Of a DNA stretch of 64,000 nt, positions 43,437 through 52,686 are shown piece after piece. Under the pieces are notes generated by a model. It had not been told where the DNA came from, ran no database searches, and saw nothing but the letters and a program-made list of their open reading frames with translations. Every line of letters begins with the position of its first letter. Within the stretch, counting starts at the first letter, position 1. Made by a program: the position numbers and the translations under genes. The DNA lies in NCBI GenBank assembly GCA_951813045.1, contig CATOTF010000002.1:3472001-3536000 (forward strand). Reading direction: 5' to 3'. The stretch is from an uncultured Rhizobiaceae bacterium (GTDB lineage Bacteria; Pseudomonadota; Alphaproteobacteria; Rhizobiales; Rhizobiaceae).

Positions 43437-45704
43437 ATGTTCAATAGTCTTTTTAGGGTTTGTTTAGGGATGGATTGTTTGGGAACAACTCAGCTGTACT
43501 TGTTTTTCTATATCAGGCCGATTGCACGTATCGCTACGGTTTGCGTCATATTTTTGGGCGTTGTCACATCTGCTATGGCGGAAACACGGGCATTGTTAGT
43601 TGGTGTTTCAGACTATGATAATACAATCGGATTGGCTGACTTGCGTGGCCCTGCAAACGATGTCCGGCTCTTGCGAAAAGTATTAAATGCACGCGGTGTA
43701 AAAGACATACGTGTGTTGGCTGACGGGGTAGACGGTGCAAACAGACCGACCCGCGATGCTATCATGAAGGCGCTCAAAAAGCTGACTTTGGATTCAGATG
43801 AAGGTGATTTATCGATCATCCATTTCAGTGGACATGGCACACGACAACTTGATGGCAGCGGCGATGAACAGGACGGGTTTGACGAGGTATTTCTGCCCTC
43901 CGATGTGGCCAGGGCGCCCGCTGATACGGGGCTTATTCCCAATGCTATTTTAGATGAGGAAATCGGTGCGGCGGTTCGTGAACTGCGTTCCAATGGAGTA
44001 GATGTTTGGACCATAATGGATTTTTGTCATGCGGGGACTGGCCTGCGCAGTGGCGGCACAAACAGCGCTTCACGTTACGTGGACCCAGCCGTACTGGTGG
44101 ACGAAATTAAGCCAGCCAGTGCTTCTGGAAATAAGCAACGATGGTTTTCAAATATTGTTTCCGATGACCAGCTGAAGGGTGGCCTTGTGGCCTTCTACGC
44201 AGCGCAGGCGCACGAGGTTGCTCGCGAAGTAAATTTCACCACAGGTGATGAAAACCAAGGTGAAAACGAAAACGGCTGGTACGGGTTGTTTACATCGAAA
44301 ATTGCTAACCGGTTGCATGCATCACCCGGAATTACCTATCGACAGTTATTTCAGTCCGTCCTGGCGGATATGAATGACACGTCTGTCCCGGGTGGCGCGA
44401 GGCTACAGACACCATCTCGAGAGGGTAACCTGTTTGAGGCAACTGTCCTGGGCGGTGCCAGAACGGCAGGTGTTCGACAGTACCCCGTCAGTTTTGATGA
44501 ATTGCAAGCGGGCAAGGTTCATGGCCTCACAAAGGGGACGGTGGTAGAACTCTTTAGCGATGCTGCTGCTGGGCAAGAGGATGGTTTGGGGTTCGCGCAG
44601 GTGGAAGAGGCCCGCACATTACTCTCCTTTTTACGTCCGGTAGATGACAGCTGCCGCATAGATGGGGATGCGTTATGCGCTTCCTCTGGCGAGATAGCCC
44701 AGGACACGCGGTTTGCCCGGATTGTTCTTCGCCCAAATAGTTTTGGCCTATCATTATCAGCGGTAATTAACCTGAAAACCGGCGCAAAGGCAGATGAACA
44801 AGAACCAGCCGTTGCTGCTTTGACCAGAACAATTGGTAAATTAAAGGTTGAAAACGGGCTGGATATTCAATTGAGTGAAGATGCCTATACGGTAGAGGTG
44901 GCCGTCGCTGACGGCAAGCTTTGGTTTGGCCACAACGTTATTCAGGGTGGCGTACCGGTGGGGCTTGCCTGGGATTCATCCGAGCCAGAAGCGGATGCGC
45001 AACTTGCATCACTTTTGCTTCGAATGCTGGATGCCGAACGCATTGCGGCCACTATGGATACGATTGCCGAAAGTGGGTCTCCGCTTTCACCGAGCCCGGT
45101 TGATGTTACTGTGGAGACAAAGTCCAGCGATGCAGCATTGCTTGAAAAGGTTTCAGGTAGACTTTCCCCAGTACGGGAATGCCGCCGAATTCAACGCCGG
45201 GAAGCTTATAGTGCTGCCTCACCATTGGCGAAGCAAAGCCTGTTGAAACAGTGCGATGTGGTTCAACCGACCGCACAGGCCAGCGAACAAGGTCAGTTCG
45301 ACATCAACACCATTCATATCGACTCCCAATTCTGCGCCCGTGCAATCCATACACGCATAGACGGGGCAAATGCAGCTACGTTACTGGGCTCCCCAATGAT
45401 CATCTGTTCTGATTGTCCAGGTGGTCTCTCCACCGGGAATGAGCGGTTATATGTGCTTAAAACCAAAGCGGTTGAAAATGCGGATCAAGTCAACCTTTCG
45501 CAGGTATTGAGCACGTGCGATACAGGGTCGCGCACGCGAAGCGCACAGGGTAACGCTTTGCAGCAGCTTATTCGAACAGTTGGACGAAAGCATGGAACGC
45601 GTGGCGCATTCGGTGGCATGGCACCGGGAGATGTTTGGGTCACCCGGTTTGAGTGGAATGTTTTACCACGCGACCAGGGTTTGAGGTTGGCAGTCGGTCA
45701 ATAG
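43437..45704 (+). CDS. Exported metacaspase-like protein (peptidase C14 family)
   Basis: The 755 residues have an N-terminal hydrophobic segment (ATVCVIFLGVVTSAMA) and a caspase fold at about 50-330. The catalytic pair is His133 in HFSGHGTRQ and Cys197 in MDFCHAGTG, with the start ALLVGVSDY typical of metacaspases. Metacaspases cleave after Arg or Lys and often need calcium. The remaining 400 residues are a separate domain that I do not recognise. Either ATG 43437 or ATG 43470 could be the start. The trypsin-like gene follows on the same strand after 23 bases, so both are likely in one transcript. The calcium requirement and specificity are family inference. Confidence 0.88.
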   Translation: MFNSLFRVCLGMDCLGTTQLYLFFYIRPIARIATVCVIFLGVVTSAMAETRALLVGVSDYDNTIGLADLRGPANDVRLLRKVLNARGVKDIRVLADGVDGANRPTRDAIMKALKKLTLDSDEGDLSIIHFSGHGTRQLDGSGDEQDGFDEVFLPSDVARAPADTGLIPNAILDEEIGAAVRELRSNGVDVWTIMDFCHAGTGLRSGGTNSASRYVDPAVLVDEIKPASASGNKQRWFSNIVSDDQLKGGLVAFYAAQAHEVAREVNFTTGDENQGENENGWYGLFTSKIANRLHASPGITYRQLFQSVLADMNDTSVPGGARLQTPSREGNLFEATVLGGARTAGVRQYPVSFDELQAGKVHGLTKGTVVELFSDAAAGQEDGLGFAQVEEARTLLSFLRPVDDSCRIDGDALCASSGEIAQDTRFARIVLRPNSFGLSLSAVINLKTGAKADEQEPAVAALTRTIGKLKVENGLDIQLSEDAYTVEVAVADGKLWFGHNVIQGGVPVGLAWDSSEPEADAQLASLLLRMLDAERIAATMDTIAESGSPLSPSPVDVTVETKSSDAALLEKVSGRLSPVRECRRIQRREAYSAASPLAKQSLLKQCDVVQPTAQASEQGQFDINTIHIDSQFCARAIHTRIDGANAATLLGSPMIICSDCPGGLSTGNERLYVLKTKAVENADQVNLSQVLSTCDTGSRTRSAQGNALQQLIRTVGRKHGTRGAFGGMAPGDVWVTRFEWNVLPRDQGLRLAVGQ

Positions 45705-45727
45705 GGATAAGGGAGCGAAAAATCAGA

Positions 45728-46810
45728 ATGAAGTATCGAGAACGGATAATTATGATGAAAAAACTGGGATTAGCATTTCTGCTGAGTAATCTTGCCGCCG
45801 CGACAATACCTGCTTATGCGCAGGATCTGAAAGATATTGTTGTTACATCGCCAGCCGGCAGCCGTGACTATATGGAGCGTGTTGTTGAATGGCGTAAAGA
45901 CGCCGAGATCGTGGATTTCGATGAAGTGGGTGATACGCGCATTTACGGCGGGCGCCCGGCACAGGAAGGCGCCTGGCCCGCACAAGTGAGTCTGATGATG
46001 GTGGCGGCACTCAACCAAGACCCCAAAAGCCGCATACGGGCCCACTTCTGCGGTGGCTCCATCATATCGCGAAGCTGGATTCTAACCGCAGCACATTGCG
46101 TTGTGGATAAGAACAACCGGCCAAAGCCAGTTGAAGCTATCGCTGTTCATAGCGGGTCTGTGGCATTGGAACGCGGTGACCTCAGAGCGATCGAGAAAAT
46201 CATCGTTCACGAAAATTATATGCCGTTCGACAATGATATTGCCCTGCTAAAACTCCAACGCCCAATCTCCGATTCGTCTGGACCGGTTGGTGCCATGTCA
46301 GTAATTGCTCAAGGTGCTGCGATTCCGCAAGGTGGCGCTGTCGTCATCGGGTGGGGCATGACCCGTCGTGCATCGGTGGCGGAAAGCCTGTTGGAAACCA
46401 ACATCGATATTCAGCAGAACGCCACGTGCAATAAGGGTATGACAAATGCTGCGCGCCGTGATCTTGGTTCCGTTTTACAGCGGATCGGCTGGGCGTCAAA
46501 AATTCCACAAAATAAGCTTGAAGATGCCTATAAATATCTCACCGAAGCCATGGGGGATCCCCTCACCAACAACATGATCTGCGCTGGTACGCCGACCGGC
46601 GAACGCGATTCCTGTCACGGCGACAGTGGCGGGCCTTTAATGGTGAAACAGACCAACGGAAAATGGTTGCAGATCGGACTTGTTTCCTGGGGTGCCAAAC
46701 CGCTGACAGGTGAAGTGCAAACGCCTTGTGGTAAAAAGAACCTTTATGCAGTTTATACAAGGCTTTCAAACTATTTTGATTGGATTGGCAAACAACTTAA
46801 GGAAAATTAA
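45728..46810 (+). CDS. Trypsin-like serine protease zymogen (S1 family), exported
   Basis: The 360 residues have a signal peptide (MKKLGLAFLLSNLAAA...AYAQ) and a propeptide of about 39 residues. It ends in FDEVGDTR with the classic activation junction Arg71-IYGG, so the protein is made as a zymogen. The triad is His123 in TAAHCV, Asp170 in DNDIALLKL and Ser300 in GDSGGP, and Asp294 six residues before the Ser gives a trypsin-like (Arg/Lys) pocket. The cysteines CGGS/AAHC and others form disulfides typical of exported S1 proteases. It follows the metacaspase gene and is adjacent to the rhodanese gene (one base apart). ATG 45752 is an alternative start. Confidence 0.93.
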   Translation: MKYRERIIMMKKLGLAFLLSNLAAATIPAYAQDLKDIVVTSPAGSRDYMERVVEWRKDAEIVDFDEVGDTRIYGGRPAQEGAWPAQVSLMMVAALNQDPKSRIRAHFCGGSIISRSWILTAAHCVVDKNNRPKPVEAIAVHSGSVALERGDLRAIEKIIVHENYMPFDNDIALLKLQRPISDSSGPVGAMSVIAQGAAIPQGGAVVIGWGMTRRASVAESLLETNIDIQQNATCNKGMTNAARRDLGSVLQRIGWASKIPQNKLEDAYKYLTEAMGDPLTNNMICAGTPTGERDSCHGDSGGPLMVKQTNGKWLQIGLVSWGAKPLTGEVQTPCGKKNLYAVYTRLSNYFDWIGKQLKEN

Positions 46811-46811
46811 G

Positions 46812-47630
46812 ATGCCCTTTTTCAAAAAGAGATTGATCATTTTATTTGCAACAATGGGGTTGGCGATTTCCCCAACTGCCTTTGCCAAGGACAATTTTTC
46901 TGACGGTAGTTTTGGAGATGATAACGCCGGCGGGAAACCGACTAAGCCTTCAAGTGATGTGGTAGATAATCTGGATGGCAGTTTTGATGAAAAAGAACCC
47001 GGCCAGATTCCAGCACAAAACCCGACAGAAACAACCAAACCTGACGATGGTTTTATCGAAGGTGGCTCTTTTGTTGAAAATGAAGATACGCCGATAGTCG
47101 TTAAACCGAAGCCGATAAAAAAAGTTGAACCAGAACCTGTTAAGCCTGTTAAGCCCGCCAAACCTCACGACCCGATCTTGGCCTATGAGATGCGTGATTT
47201 TGGTGTTCGTCCAGTTAAGGTATTACGACGACAACAAATGCATGCTCCCACACCAACAGCGATTCCCTCTGGACGTTTGATCAGCACCGCACAATTGTTT
47301 CAGGCCTATAAGTCTAATCAGCAGATGGTTGTAATTGATGTGTTAGGCGGTAGTTACACCTTGCCGGGATCCCATGTGGAGCAAAGGGTCGCTTATGGCG
47401 GCAACTACAATGACCGCATTCAGCAACAAACGGCTGCATGGCTGCACCAACTTTCCGACGGCAATAGAAGTGTGGCGATCGTCATGTTCTGCAGCGACCC
47501 AATGTGCTGGCTGAGTTATAATGCTTCGCTGCGTGCCATCAATGCTGGGTTTAAAAATGTGTTTTGGTATCGTGGCGGTAAGACAGCCTGGCAAATGGCG
47601 GGCCATCAAATGGTGCCAACTGGATTCTAA
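46812..47630 (+). CDS. Exported rhodanese-like protein with CxxxxCW motif and acidic repeats
   Basis: ATG 46812 follows AAGGAAAATTAAG and starts a signal peptide (LIILFATMGLAISPTAFA). Residues 30-95 contain three degenerate acidic repeats with a GSF core (DGSFGDD, DGSFDEK, GGSFVEN). A lysine-proline-rich linker follows at about 98-118. The C-terminal rhodanese-like domain (about 155-272) has MVVIDVLGG and FCSDPMCWLSYNASLRA, with Cys227 and Cys232. This CxxxxCW form resembles PQQ-associated CXXCW rhodanese proteins. It is the third gene of the rightward exported set. Its role is unknown; sulfur transfer or disulfide work in the periplasm is possible. Confidence 0.75.
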   Translation: MPFFKKRLIILFATMGLAISPTAFAKDNFSDGSFGDDNAGGKPTKPSSDVVDNLDGSFDEKEPGQIPAQNPTETTKPDDGFIEGGSFVENEDTPIVVKPKPIKKVEPEPVKPVKPAKPHDPILAYEMRDFGVRPVKVLRRQQMHAPTPTAIPSGRLISTAQLFQAYKSNQQMVVIDVLGGSYTLPGSHVEQRVAYGGNYNDRIQQQTAAWLHQLSDGNRSVAIVMFCSDPMCWLSYNASLRAINAGFKNVFWYRGGKTAWQMAGHQMVPTGF

Positions 47631-47906
47631 CATTCCGGTATACAGGAGCGTTCACAATTGCGCCGCCCGAAGTGCGGCATCAAATGTCAGATGATACCAA
47701 TTAGCCCGAGGCTGTTTTTGCTCCTCGATCCATCTCTATGAATGAAACGTCATGCCGCGCAGTTGGAGATCTTCACATCTAACGCAGCAAACAAGTCTCT
47801 GATTCTGCGGAAGTCAACGGGCTAGCGTAACTGCCATCCGTATTCAGTGGCCCTGACCTCGGCTCTTCAAGGGAATCTGCTGTGTCCACCTAATTCACTG
47901 AGCTAA

Positions 47907-48698
47907 TCAAGTAGGGTGAATTTGATCATTCACCCCAATCATCCCGTCAGACACAATCTGCGCGTAAATTCCCATGTCGAAATGGCCATAGGTTTTGCGT
48001 AATAGAGCTGGCAGTTGAAGGTCACGCTTAGCGGTTTCGGGATTAACCTGTGTTGCTGCACATCTCTTTGTTCGGGCCAGAATTTTCAGGGAAACTTCGC
48101 CTGCTCTTATCATCTCTCCAACAAGATCAAACTCATGAAATGCCGGCCAGTTGTCGAAGATGATGTTCGCTCGAAAGCGCGCTGGATCAACCGGTTGACC
48201 TATTTGGTTCTCAAAGTCCCGGACCGAGGCGAGGTTTATCAGCGAAACAGCATTCATCAGCGTTTCGGACACGACCGACACGTCGGTAAATCGATGCGGC
48301 TGGGCTTCAACAAAGTGCGGTCTTTCTTCCTCACTCAGGCCTAGAAAATCAAAGAAATACCTTGATGCCTCCGCCTTTCCTTCTTTGGTTTTTAGATCGA
48401 CACGTAAAATCTCACGACCCGCCTTTGTGACCAGAAAATCCCTGGTGTTTTCATCAAGGAACGTATGTAGTTCTGCCAGCTTTTCCTGCTGCGCAAGTAC
48501 AAGGAAACGGTCCTTGGGAAGAGGTTTGGGGTTGGCCACATCAAACCCGCTATTTGCCTTGGCAAATCCGAACAGCCGATCTCCGGGAAAGCCGCCATCG
48601 ACTTCCAATACCACACTATCCACCGGCACGGGGCTTAGCCCCTTTATGGGATAATAGTTTAGCGCACAAATTGTACCGCTTTCGTCGGCGTCGGGCAT
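47907..48698 (-). CDS. MOSC domain-containing protein
   Basis: The 263-residue protein has a MOSC N-terminal beta-barrel (YYPIKGLSPVPVDSVVL, GDRLFGFA) and a C-terminal MOSC domain. The latter holds LINLASVRDFEN, DPARFRANIIFD and the conserved Cys in RTKRCAATQVNPETAKRD. MOSC proteins bind sulfurated molybdenum cofactor and some reduce N-hydroxylated compounds. It lies between the exported set and the dihydroxyacetone kinase, with no clear operon partner. The 276-base gap upstream of its 3' end (47631-47906) holds no gene that I recognise. Confidence 0.85.
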   Translation of the reverse strand: MPDADESGTICALNYYPIKGLSPVPVDSVVLEVDGGFPGDRLFGFAKANSGFDVANPKPLPKDRFLVLAQQEKLAELHTFLDENTRDFLVTKAGREILRVDLKTKEGKAEASRYFFDFLGLSEEERPHFVEAQPHRFTDVSVVSETLMNAVSLINLASVRDFENQIGQPVDPARFRANIIFDNWPAFHEFDLVGEMIRAGEVSLKILARTKRCAATQVNPETAKRDLQLPALLRKTYGHFDMGIYAQIVSDGMIGVNDQIHPT

Positions 48699-48734
48699 TC
48701 GATGTCCTCAGTGATTGTGACCCGGCTCATGATA

Positions 48735-50357
48735 TCACCCGGCAGCGATTCCCTCAAACAACAGCGCGACAGCCTCAGCGCCCGGGTCGTTATGCCCCTT
48801 GAGGTTTTGTGCCGATATGTAGGCCGCACGTCCAGCTTTGGCCTTTGTTATGGTTGCTGTGTGATCTGCGCCCTGTCTTGCCGCCTTGGCTGCATCAGCG
48901 ATTCCAGACGCCAGCGCTTTGAGAGCGGGATCAAGCGCGTCGATCACTGTTCGGTCCCCAAGGCTCGCACCACCGACTTGCTGGATTCTCTCAAGTCCGG
49001 CAACAAGCGATGCAATGGTGTCCTTGCAATTAGCAGATGCATCACCGGCCGCGCCAAAGAAAATAGCGAGCAAAACGCCGGACGATCCGCCCATCGTCTG
49101 GCTCAACTCATTGCCGATTGCGCGATAGAGCTGAGTCATATCCGCAAGCGGCATCCGGTCGAGCGCATCTATCAAGGCACGCGATGCAGTGGCAAGTGTA
49201 GACCCAGTGTCACCGTCACCGGACTTCGCATCCAGCGCATTCAGCGCCACCTCCGCACCAATCAGAATATCACAACAACGCACGATAAAGGCGCGATGAT
49301 CAGGATGGGTGGACGCCATTGGTTGGATAGGGGTGAGGCCGTCGGGAATCGGTTGCACCACCGGATCAGAAACTTCGACCATCGGTCGCCAATCGGCACA
49401 GTCAACAGGCGCATGCAGCAGGGCCTGAAATTCAGCATCCGTTGGCAAGAGCGAAACGGAAAAACCGCGCATGTCCAGCGACGTCATTAAATGCGCGGGG
49501 CCAATCAGGTATTTGACCTTTTCAGCAATTGCCGACTGGCATAACTCTTCTGCAAGAACTGACATTTCCAGTGGCGTAGTGCCGCCAAGATTGTTGAGCA
49601 AGGCAGTATGCGAGCCATCGCCGATATTGACGGCAAGCTTGTCAATTACCATCGACATGGCCTGTCTTGCGCTCTCATAGTCGACCTGTTCCACACCGGG
49701 TTCCCCATGGATGCCGAGCCCTAGCTCGGCCTTTCCCGCCGCAATACGATCTTCCTTGGGAGAACCGGGCACCGTGCAGGTATCAAGTGACATGCCGATG
49801 GAGACGACATTGGCGCATACTTTTTCTGCAGCAGCAGCGACTGATTCAAGATCCACTCCCTGCTCCGCCAGTGCTCCGGCAATCTTGTGAACAAACAACG
49901 TACCTGCAACGCCCCGCGGTTGGGGCAGGTCGGGCAAGGCGATGTCATCATCTACCACCACCATCGATACCTTTAAGCCAAAGGCGCGGGCGCGCTCGGC
50001 GGCAAGGCCGAAATTCAAACGATCGCCGGTATAATTCTTGACGATGAGCAGGCAGCCGACTTTTCCGGTGACGGCAAGAATTCCGGCCAGAACCGCATCC
50101 ACAGATGGTGAGGCAAACACGTCACCGCAGACGGCCGCCGTCAGCAGGCCTTTTCCGACAAACCCGGCATGGGCCGGTTCATGACCTGATCCACCGCCGG
50201 ACACCAGCGCGACTTTTGACTTGTCCCAGTCGCTGCGCACCACGACTTTGATATGAGGAAACCCGTCAAGCCGTTCCCGCTTGCCCCTGGAGCTTCTTAA
50301 AAGCCCGTCAATCGCCTCCGTGACGACATCTTCCTTTGCATTGATAAATTGGCTCAT
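48735..50357 (-). CDS. Dihydroxyacetone kinase, fused DhaK-DhaL (ATP-dependent)
   Basis: The 540 residues join both domains. DhaK (about 1-330) has SGGGSGHEPAHAGFVGKGLL and the substrate-binding His in GLGIHGEPG. DhaL (about 350-540) has the ATP and Mg region KSGDGDTGSTL and MGGSSGVLLAIFFGAAGDA. Such single-chain kinases use ATP to phosphorylate dihydroxyacetone or related short-chain ketoses such as erythrulose. Its start overlaps the stop of the transporter ATPase by four bases. It is the last gene of the LacI-controlled transport operon, so the imported sugar is probably converted to a ketose or is one. The exact ketose is not determined. Confidence 0.93.
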   Translation of the reverse strand: MSQFINAKEDVVTEAIDGLLRSSRGKRERLDGFPHIKVVVRSDWDKSKVALVSGGGSGHEPAHAGFVGKGLLTAAVCGDVFASPSVDAVLAGILAVTGKVGCLLIVKNYTGDRLNFGLAAERARAFGLKVSMVVVDDDIALPDLPQPRGVAGTLFVHKIAGALAEQGVDLESVAAAAEKVCANVVSIGMSLDTCTVPGSPKEDRIAAGKAELGLGIHGEPGVEQVDYESARQAMSMVIDKLAVNIGDGSHTALLNNLGGTTPLEMSVLAEELCQSAIAEKVKYLIGPAHLMTSLDMRGFSVSLLPTDAEFQALLHAPVDCADWRPMVEVSDPVVQPIPDGLTPIQPMASTHPDHRAFIVRCCDILIGAEVALNALDAKSGDGDTGSTLATASRALIDALDRMPLADMTQLYRAIGNELSQTMGGSSGVLLAIFFGAAGDASANCKDTIASLVAGLERIQQVGGASLGDRTVIDALDPALKALASGIADAAKAARQGADHTATITKAKAGRAAYISAQNLKGHNDPGAEAVALLFEGIAAG

Positions 50358-51394
50358 GGCGCAACTCCTCCCGAAATGCGGTTTCCATCGGTATCAAAAT
50401 AAAGTGGGTTTCGCGGTCTGATATGCAGCGTATCGCCTGTCGCGAGCGCAGTATGGGCGTTAGTCAACGTGGTCACCGCATGTCCGCAACAATCAAGATG
50501 CAACCGCGTTTGGTCACCCAGATGTTCTACCCGCTTTACTGTTGTTTCAGTGGTGCCAGTTTGGACCTCTGCCTTATTCCCAGGGGACATTTGATCAATG
50601 TTCTCGGGACGCAGGCCGACGGTTTTAGCATTAGCGGGAGGAGTTCCAAGCAGATCAGCAGGTAATATGTTGATGCGTGGCAGGCCCAATCGCGTGGCTA
50701 CATATTCACTGACCGGATTCTCATAGATTTCACGTGGCGACCCAAACTGAACCAGATGTCCTTTATCCAGAACACCAACATGCGTCGCCATGGTCATCGC
50801 TTCTATCTGATCGTGAGTGACATAGAGTAGCGTTGCACCAAGGTCGGCCTGTATGCGTTTCAATTCCACCCGCAGGTCTGCCCGCAGTTTGGCGTCCAGT
50901 GAACTCAATGGCTCGTCCATCAGGTAGATTTCGGGGTCCCGCACCAATGCGCGACCGATGGAGACGCGCTGCATCTCGCCGCCGGAAAGTTCTGTCGATT
51001 TACTGTCGAGCTTGTGGGTGATCTGGAGGACAGTGGCAACTTCGTCAACCTTGCGCCGAATGTCAGCCGGGCTGGTTTTCAGGATTGGTGACTTGAGCGG
51101 GAATTCGAGATTTTGGCGAACGGTCAGATGCGGATAAAGCGAGTATTGCTGGAAGACCATTGCAACATTACGCTGCGCAGGCGTGTCGCCTACCACATTG
51201 CGCCCATCGATGAAGATATCGCCCATATCCGGTGCTTCCAGCCCGGAGATCAGACGCAGCGTTGTCGTCTTCCCCGCACCAGTTGGCCCCAGCAAGGCAA
51301 CAAAGGCCCCATCTGGGATAGTCAAACACATATCCCGAATGGCGATGTCGGCCCCAAACGCCTTTGTTATGCCATTGAGCACAATCTCAGCCAT
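50354..51394 (-). CDS. ABC transporter ATPase (UgpC/MalK type)
   Basis: The 346 residues start at ATG 51394 after GGGGAG and overlap the upstream ATPase gene by eight bases. The ATPase core has Walker A LLGPTGAGKTTTL, Q-loop MVFQQYSLYPHL, signature LSGGEMQRV, Walker B IYLMDEPLSSLD and switch VTHDQIEA. The C-terminal TOBE-type region has GLRPENID and ends in RISGGVAP. It is the second ATPase of this operon, and MalK-type transporters with two different ATPases are known for polyols and glycerol. It powers the two permeases below. Confidence 0.9.
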   Translation of the reverse strand: MAEIVLNGITKAFGADIAIRDMCLTIPDGAFVALLGPTGAGKTTTLRLISGLEAPDMGDIFIDGRNVVGDTPAQRNVAMVFQQYSLYPHLTVRQNLEFPLKSPILKTSPADIRRKVDEVATVLQITHKLDSKSTELSGGEMQRVSIGRALVRDPEIYLMDEPLSSLDAKLRADLRVELKRIQADLGATLLYVTHDQIEAMTMATHVGVLDKGHLVQFGSPREIYENPVSEYVATRLGLPRINILPADLLGTPPANAKTVGLRPENIDQMSPGNKAEVQTGTTETTVKRVEHLGDQTRLHLDCCGHAVTTLTNAHTALATGDTLHIRPRNPLYFDTDGNRISGGVAP

Positions 51395-52484
51395 TGCCAA
51401 AACTCCCCTCATTCAGAGTGGATTTAAGAGCTTTGCCGGAACTCCCGTTGAACAACGTCAGCGTGCGGGAGTTGAAATCGAGTCCCACTGTTTCTCCAAC
51501 TTTCGCGGCCTGCGCCGAACTCGTGCGCGCCTTCACCGGCCCGTGGCCGGTCTCCAGAGTGATAATCTGTGTGGTCCCAAGATATTCTGTTGCAAGTACT
51601 TCGCCACGATATTTTGCGCTATCCGACAGAGTGACATGTTCTGGTCGCACACCAAGGACAAGCTTTCCGCTTGCCGCCTCATGCTGTTGGGGAACCGCAA
51701 ATGTCTGACCGTCCAGCTTGGCGGTAGTCGCCCCCGGTTTTACTTCACCGTCAAAGGGCAGGAAATTCATCGGCGGGGAGCCGATGAACTCAGCCACAAA
51801 CATCGTGTGGGGTTTGTCGTAAATTTCCTGTGGCGTACCAAATTGCTCCACGAGGCCATGATTCATCACAACGATCTTGTCACCCATCTGCATGGCTTCA
51901 AGCTGGTCATGCGTGACATAGACCGTCGTCGCATTCATGCGATCATGCAGGGCCCGCAATTCTTCCGCCATATGTTCGCGGAACTCTGCGTCGAGAGCTC
52001 CCAGTGGCTCGTCCATCATGAAGGCCTTTGGATCCCTCACAATGGCGCGGCCCAGCGCCACCCGCTGACGGTCGCCGCCGGAAAGACCCCCCACTGATCG
52101 ATCAAGAATATCCTCAATTCCAAGGATACCTGCCACTTCCGCAACTTTGGCGCGCACATCTGCCCGGCTCATGCCCTGACTAACCAGCGGGTAGGAAATG
52201 TTCTTGCGCACATTCATATGCGGGTAGAGTGCGAACATCTGGAACACGAAAGCGATGTCCCGCTCGCTGGCCGGCTTCATCCCAACTTCTTCGCCATCGA
52301 GATAAATTTCTCCTGAGGTCGGCAGTTCCAGACCGGCGATCATCCGCAGTGTCGTTGTCTTGCCGCAGCCGGACGGGCCAAGCAACATGAAGAATTCGCC
52401 ATCCTCAATGGTGAATGAAGAAGACTGCACGGCTGTGAAGTCACCGAACTTTTTCTGCAGATTTTTGATGACGATCTCAGCCAT
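51387..52484 (-). CDS. ABC transporter ATPase (UgpC/MalK type)
   Basis: The 365 residues contain Walker A LLGPSGCGKTTTLRMIAGLE, Q-loop FVFQMFALYPHM, signature LSGGDRQRVALGRA, Walker B AFMMDEPLGALD and VTHDQLEAMQ. A regulatory TOBE region follows with FIGSPPMNFLPF and LGVRPEHVTL. It is the first of two different ATPases, and three bases after the small membrane gene. The two ATPases probably form a heterodimer with the two permeases. Confidence 0.92.
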   Translation of the reverse strand: MAEIVIKNLQKKFGDFTAVQSSSFTIEDGEFFMLLGPSGCGKTTTLRMIAGLELPTSGEIYLDGEEVGMKPASERDIAFVFQMFALYPHMNVRKNISYPLVSQGMSRADVRAKVAEVAGILGIEDILDRSVGGLSGGDRQRVALGRAIVRDPKAFMMDEPLGALDAEFREHMAEELRALHDRMNATTVYVTHDQLEAMQMGDKIVVMNHGLVEQFGTPQEIYDKPHTMFVAEFIGSPPMNFLPFDGEVKPGATTAKLDGQTFAVPQQHEAASGKLVLGVRPEHVTLSDSAKYRGEVLATEYLGTTQIITLETGHGPVKARTSSAQAAKVGETVGLDFNSRTLTLFNGSSGKALKSTLNEGSFGNG

Positions 52485-52487
52485 TGT

Positions 52488-52676
52488 TCACTCGCGAAAA
52501 TGGCTGACGATAATGAACATCACCGTGCCAATGAGTGTGGTGATGAAGGAATAGGTATACGCCCACAGCACAAAGGGTTGCAGCAGCATGAACACGCCAA
52601 GTGCGATGATAATGGTGGCGAGCAATTCCCATGATCCACGGCGCAACTGTATCAATCCGGAGGTAAACTTGGTCAT
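52488..52676 (-). CDS. Small membrane protein (62 residues) of the polyol-type ABC operon
   Basis: The 62-residue protein has a short charged N-terminus (MTKFTSGLIQLRRGSWE) and two hydrophobic segments (ATIIIALGVFMLLQPFVLWA and ITTLIGTVMFIIV), ending HFRE. It lies ten bases after the permease gene and three bases before the ATPase gene. Similar small two-helix proteins stand in comparable sugar-alcohol and glycerol transporter operons (compare the glpU position). Its function is not known. Confidence 0.78.
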   Translation of the reverse strand: MTKFTSGLIQLRRGSWELLATIIIALGVFMLLQPFVLWAYTYSFITTLIGTVMFIIVSHFRE

Positions 52677-52686
52677 TCCCGCTCCT

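Noticed and set aside
36766-47630. Calling the CHAT/metacaspase/trypsin island an antiphage defence system
   Set aside because: All proteins carry export signals, and no sensor or nucleotide-signalling gene is present; cytoplasmic phage sensing is unlikely.
47631-47906. Possible insertion-element remnant between the rhodanese and MOSC genes
   Set aside because: The text has scattered stops and some transposon-like look, but no motif or inverted repeat could be confirmed.
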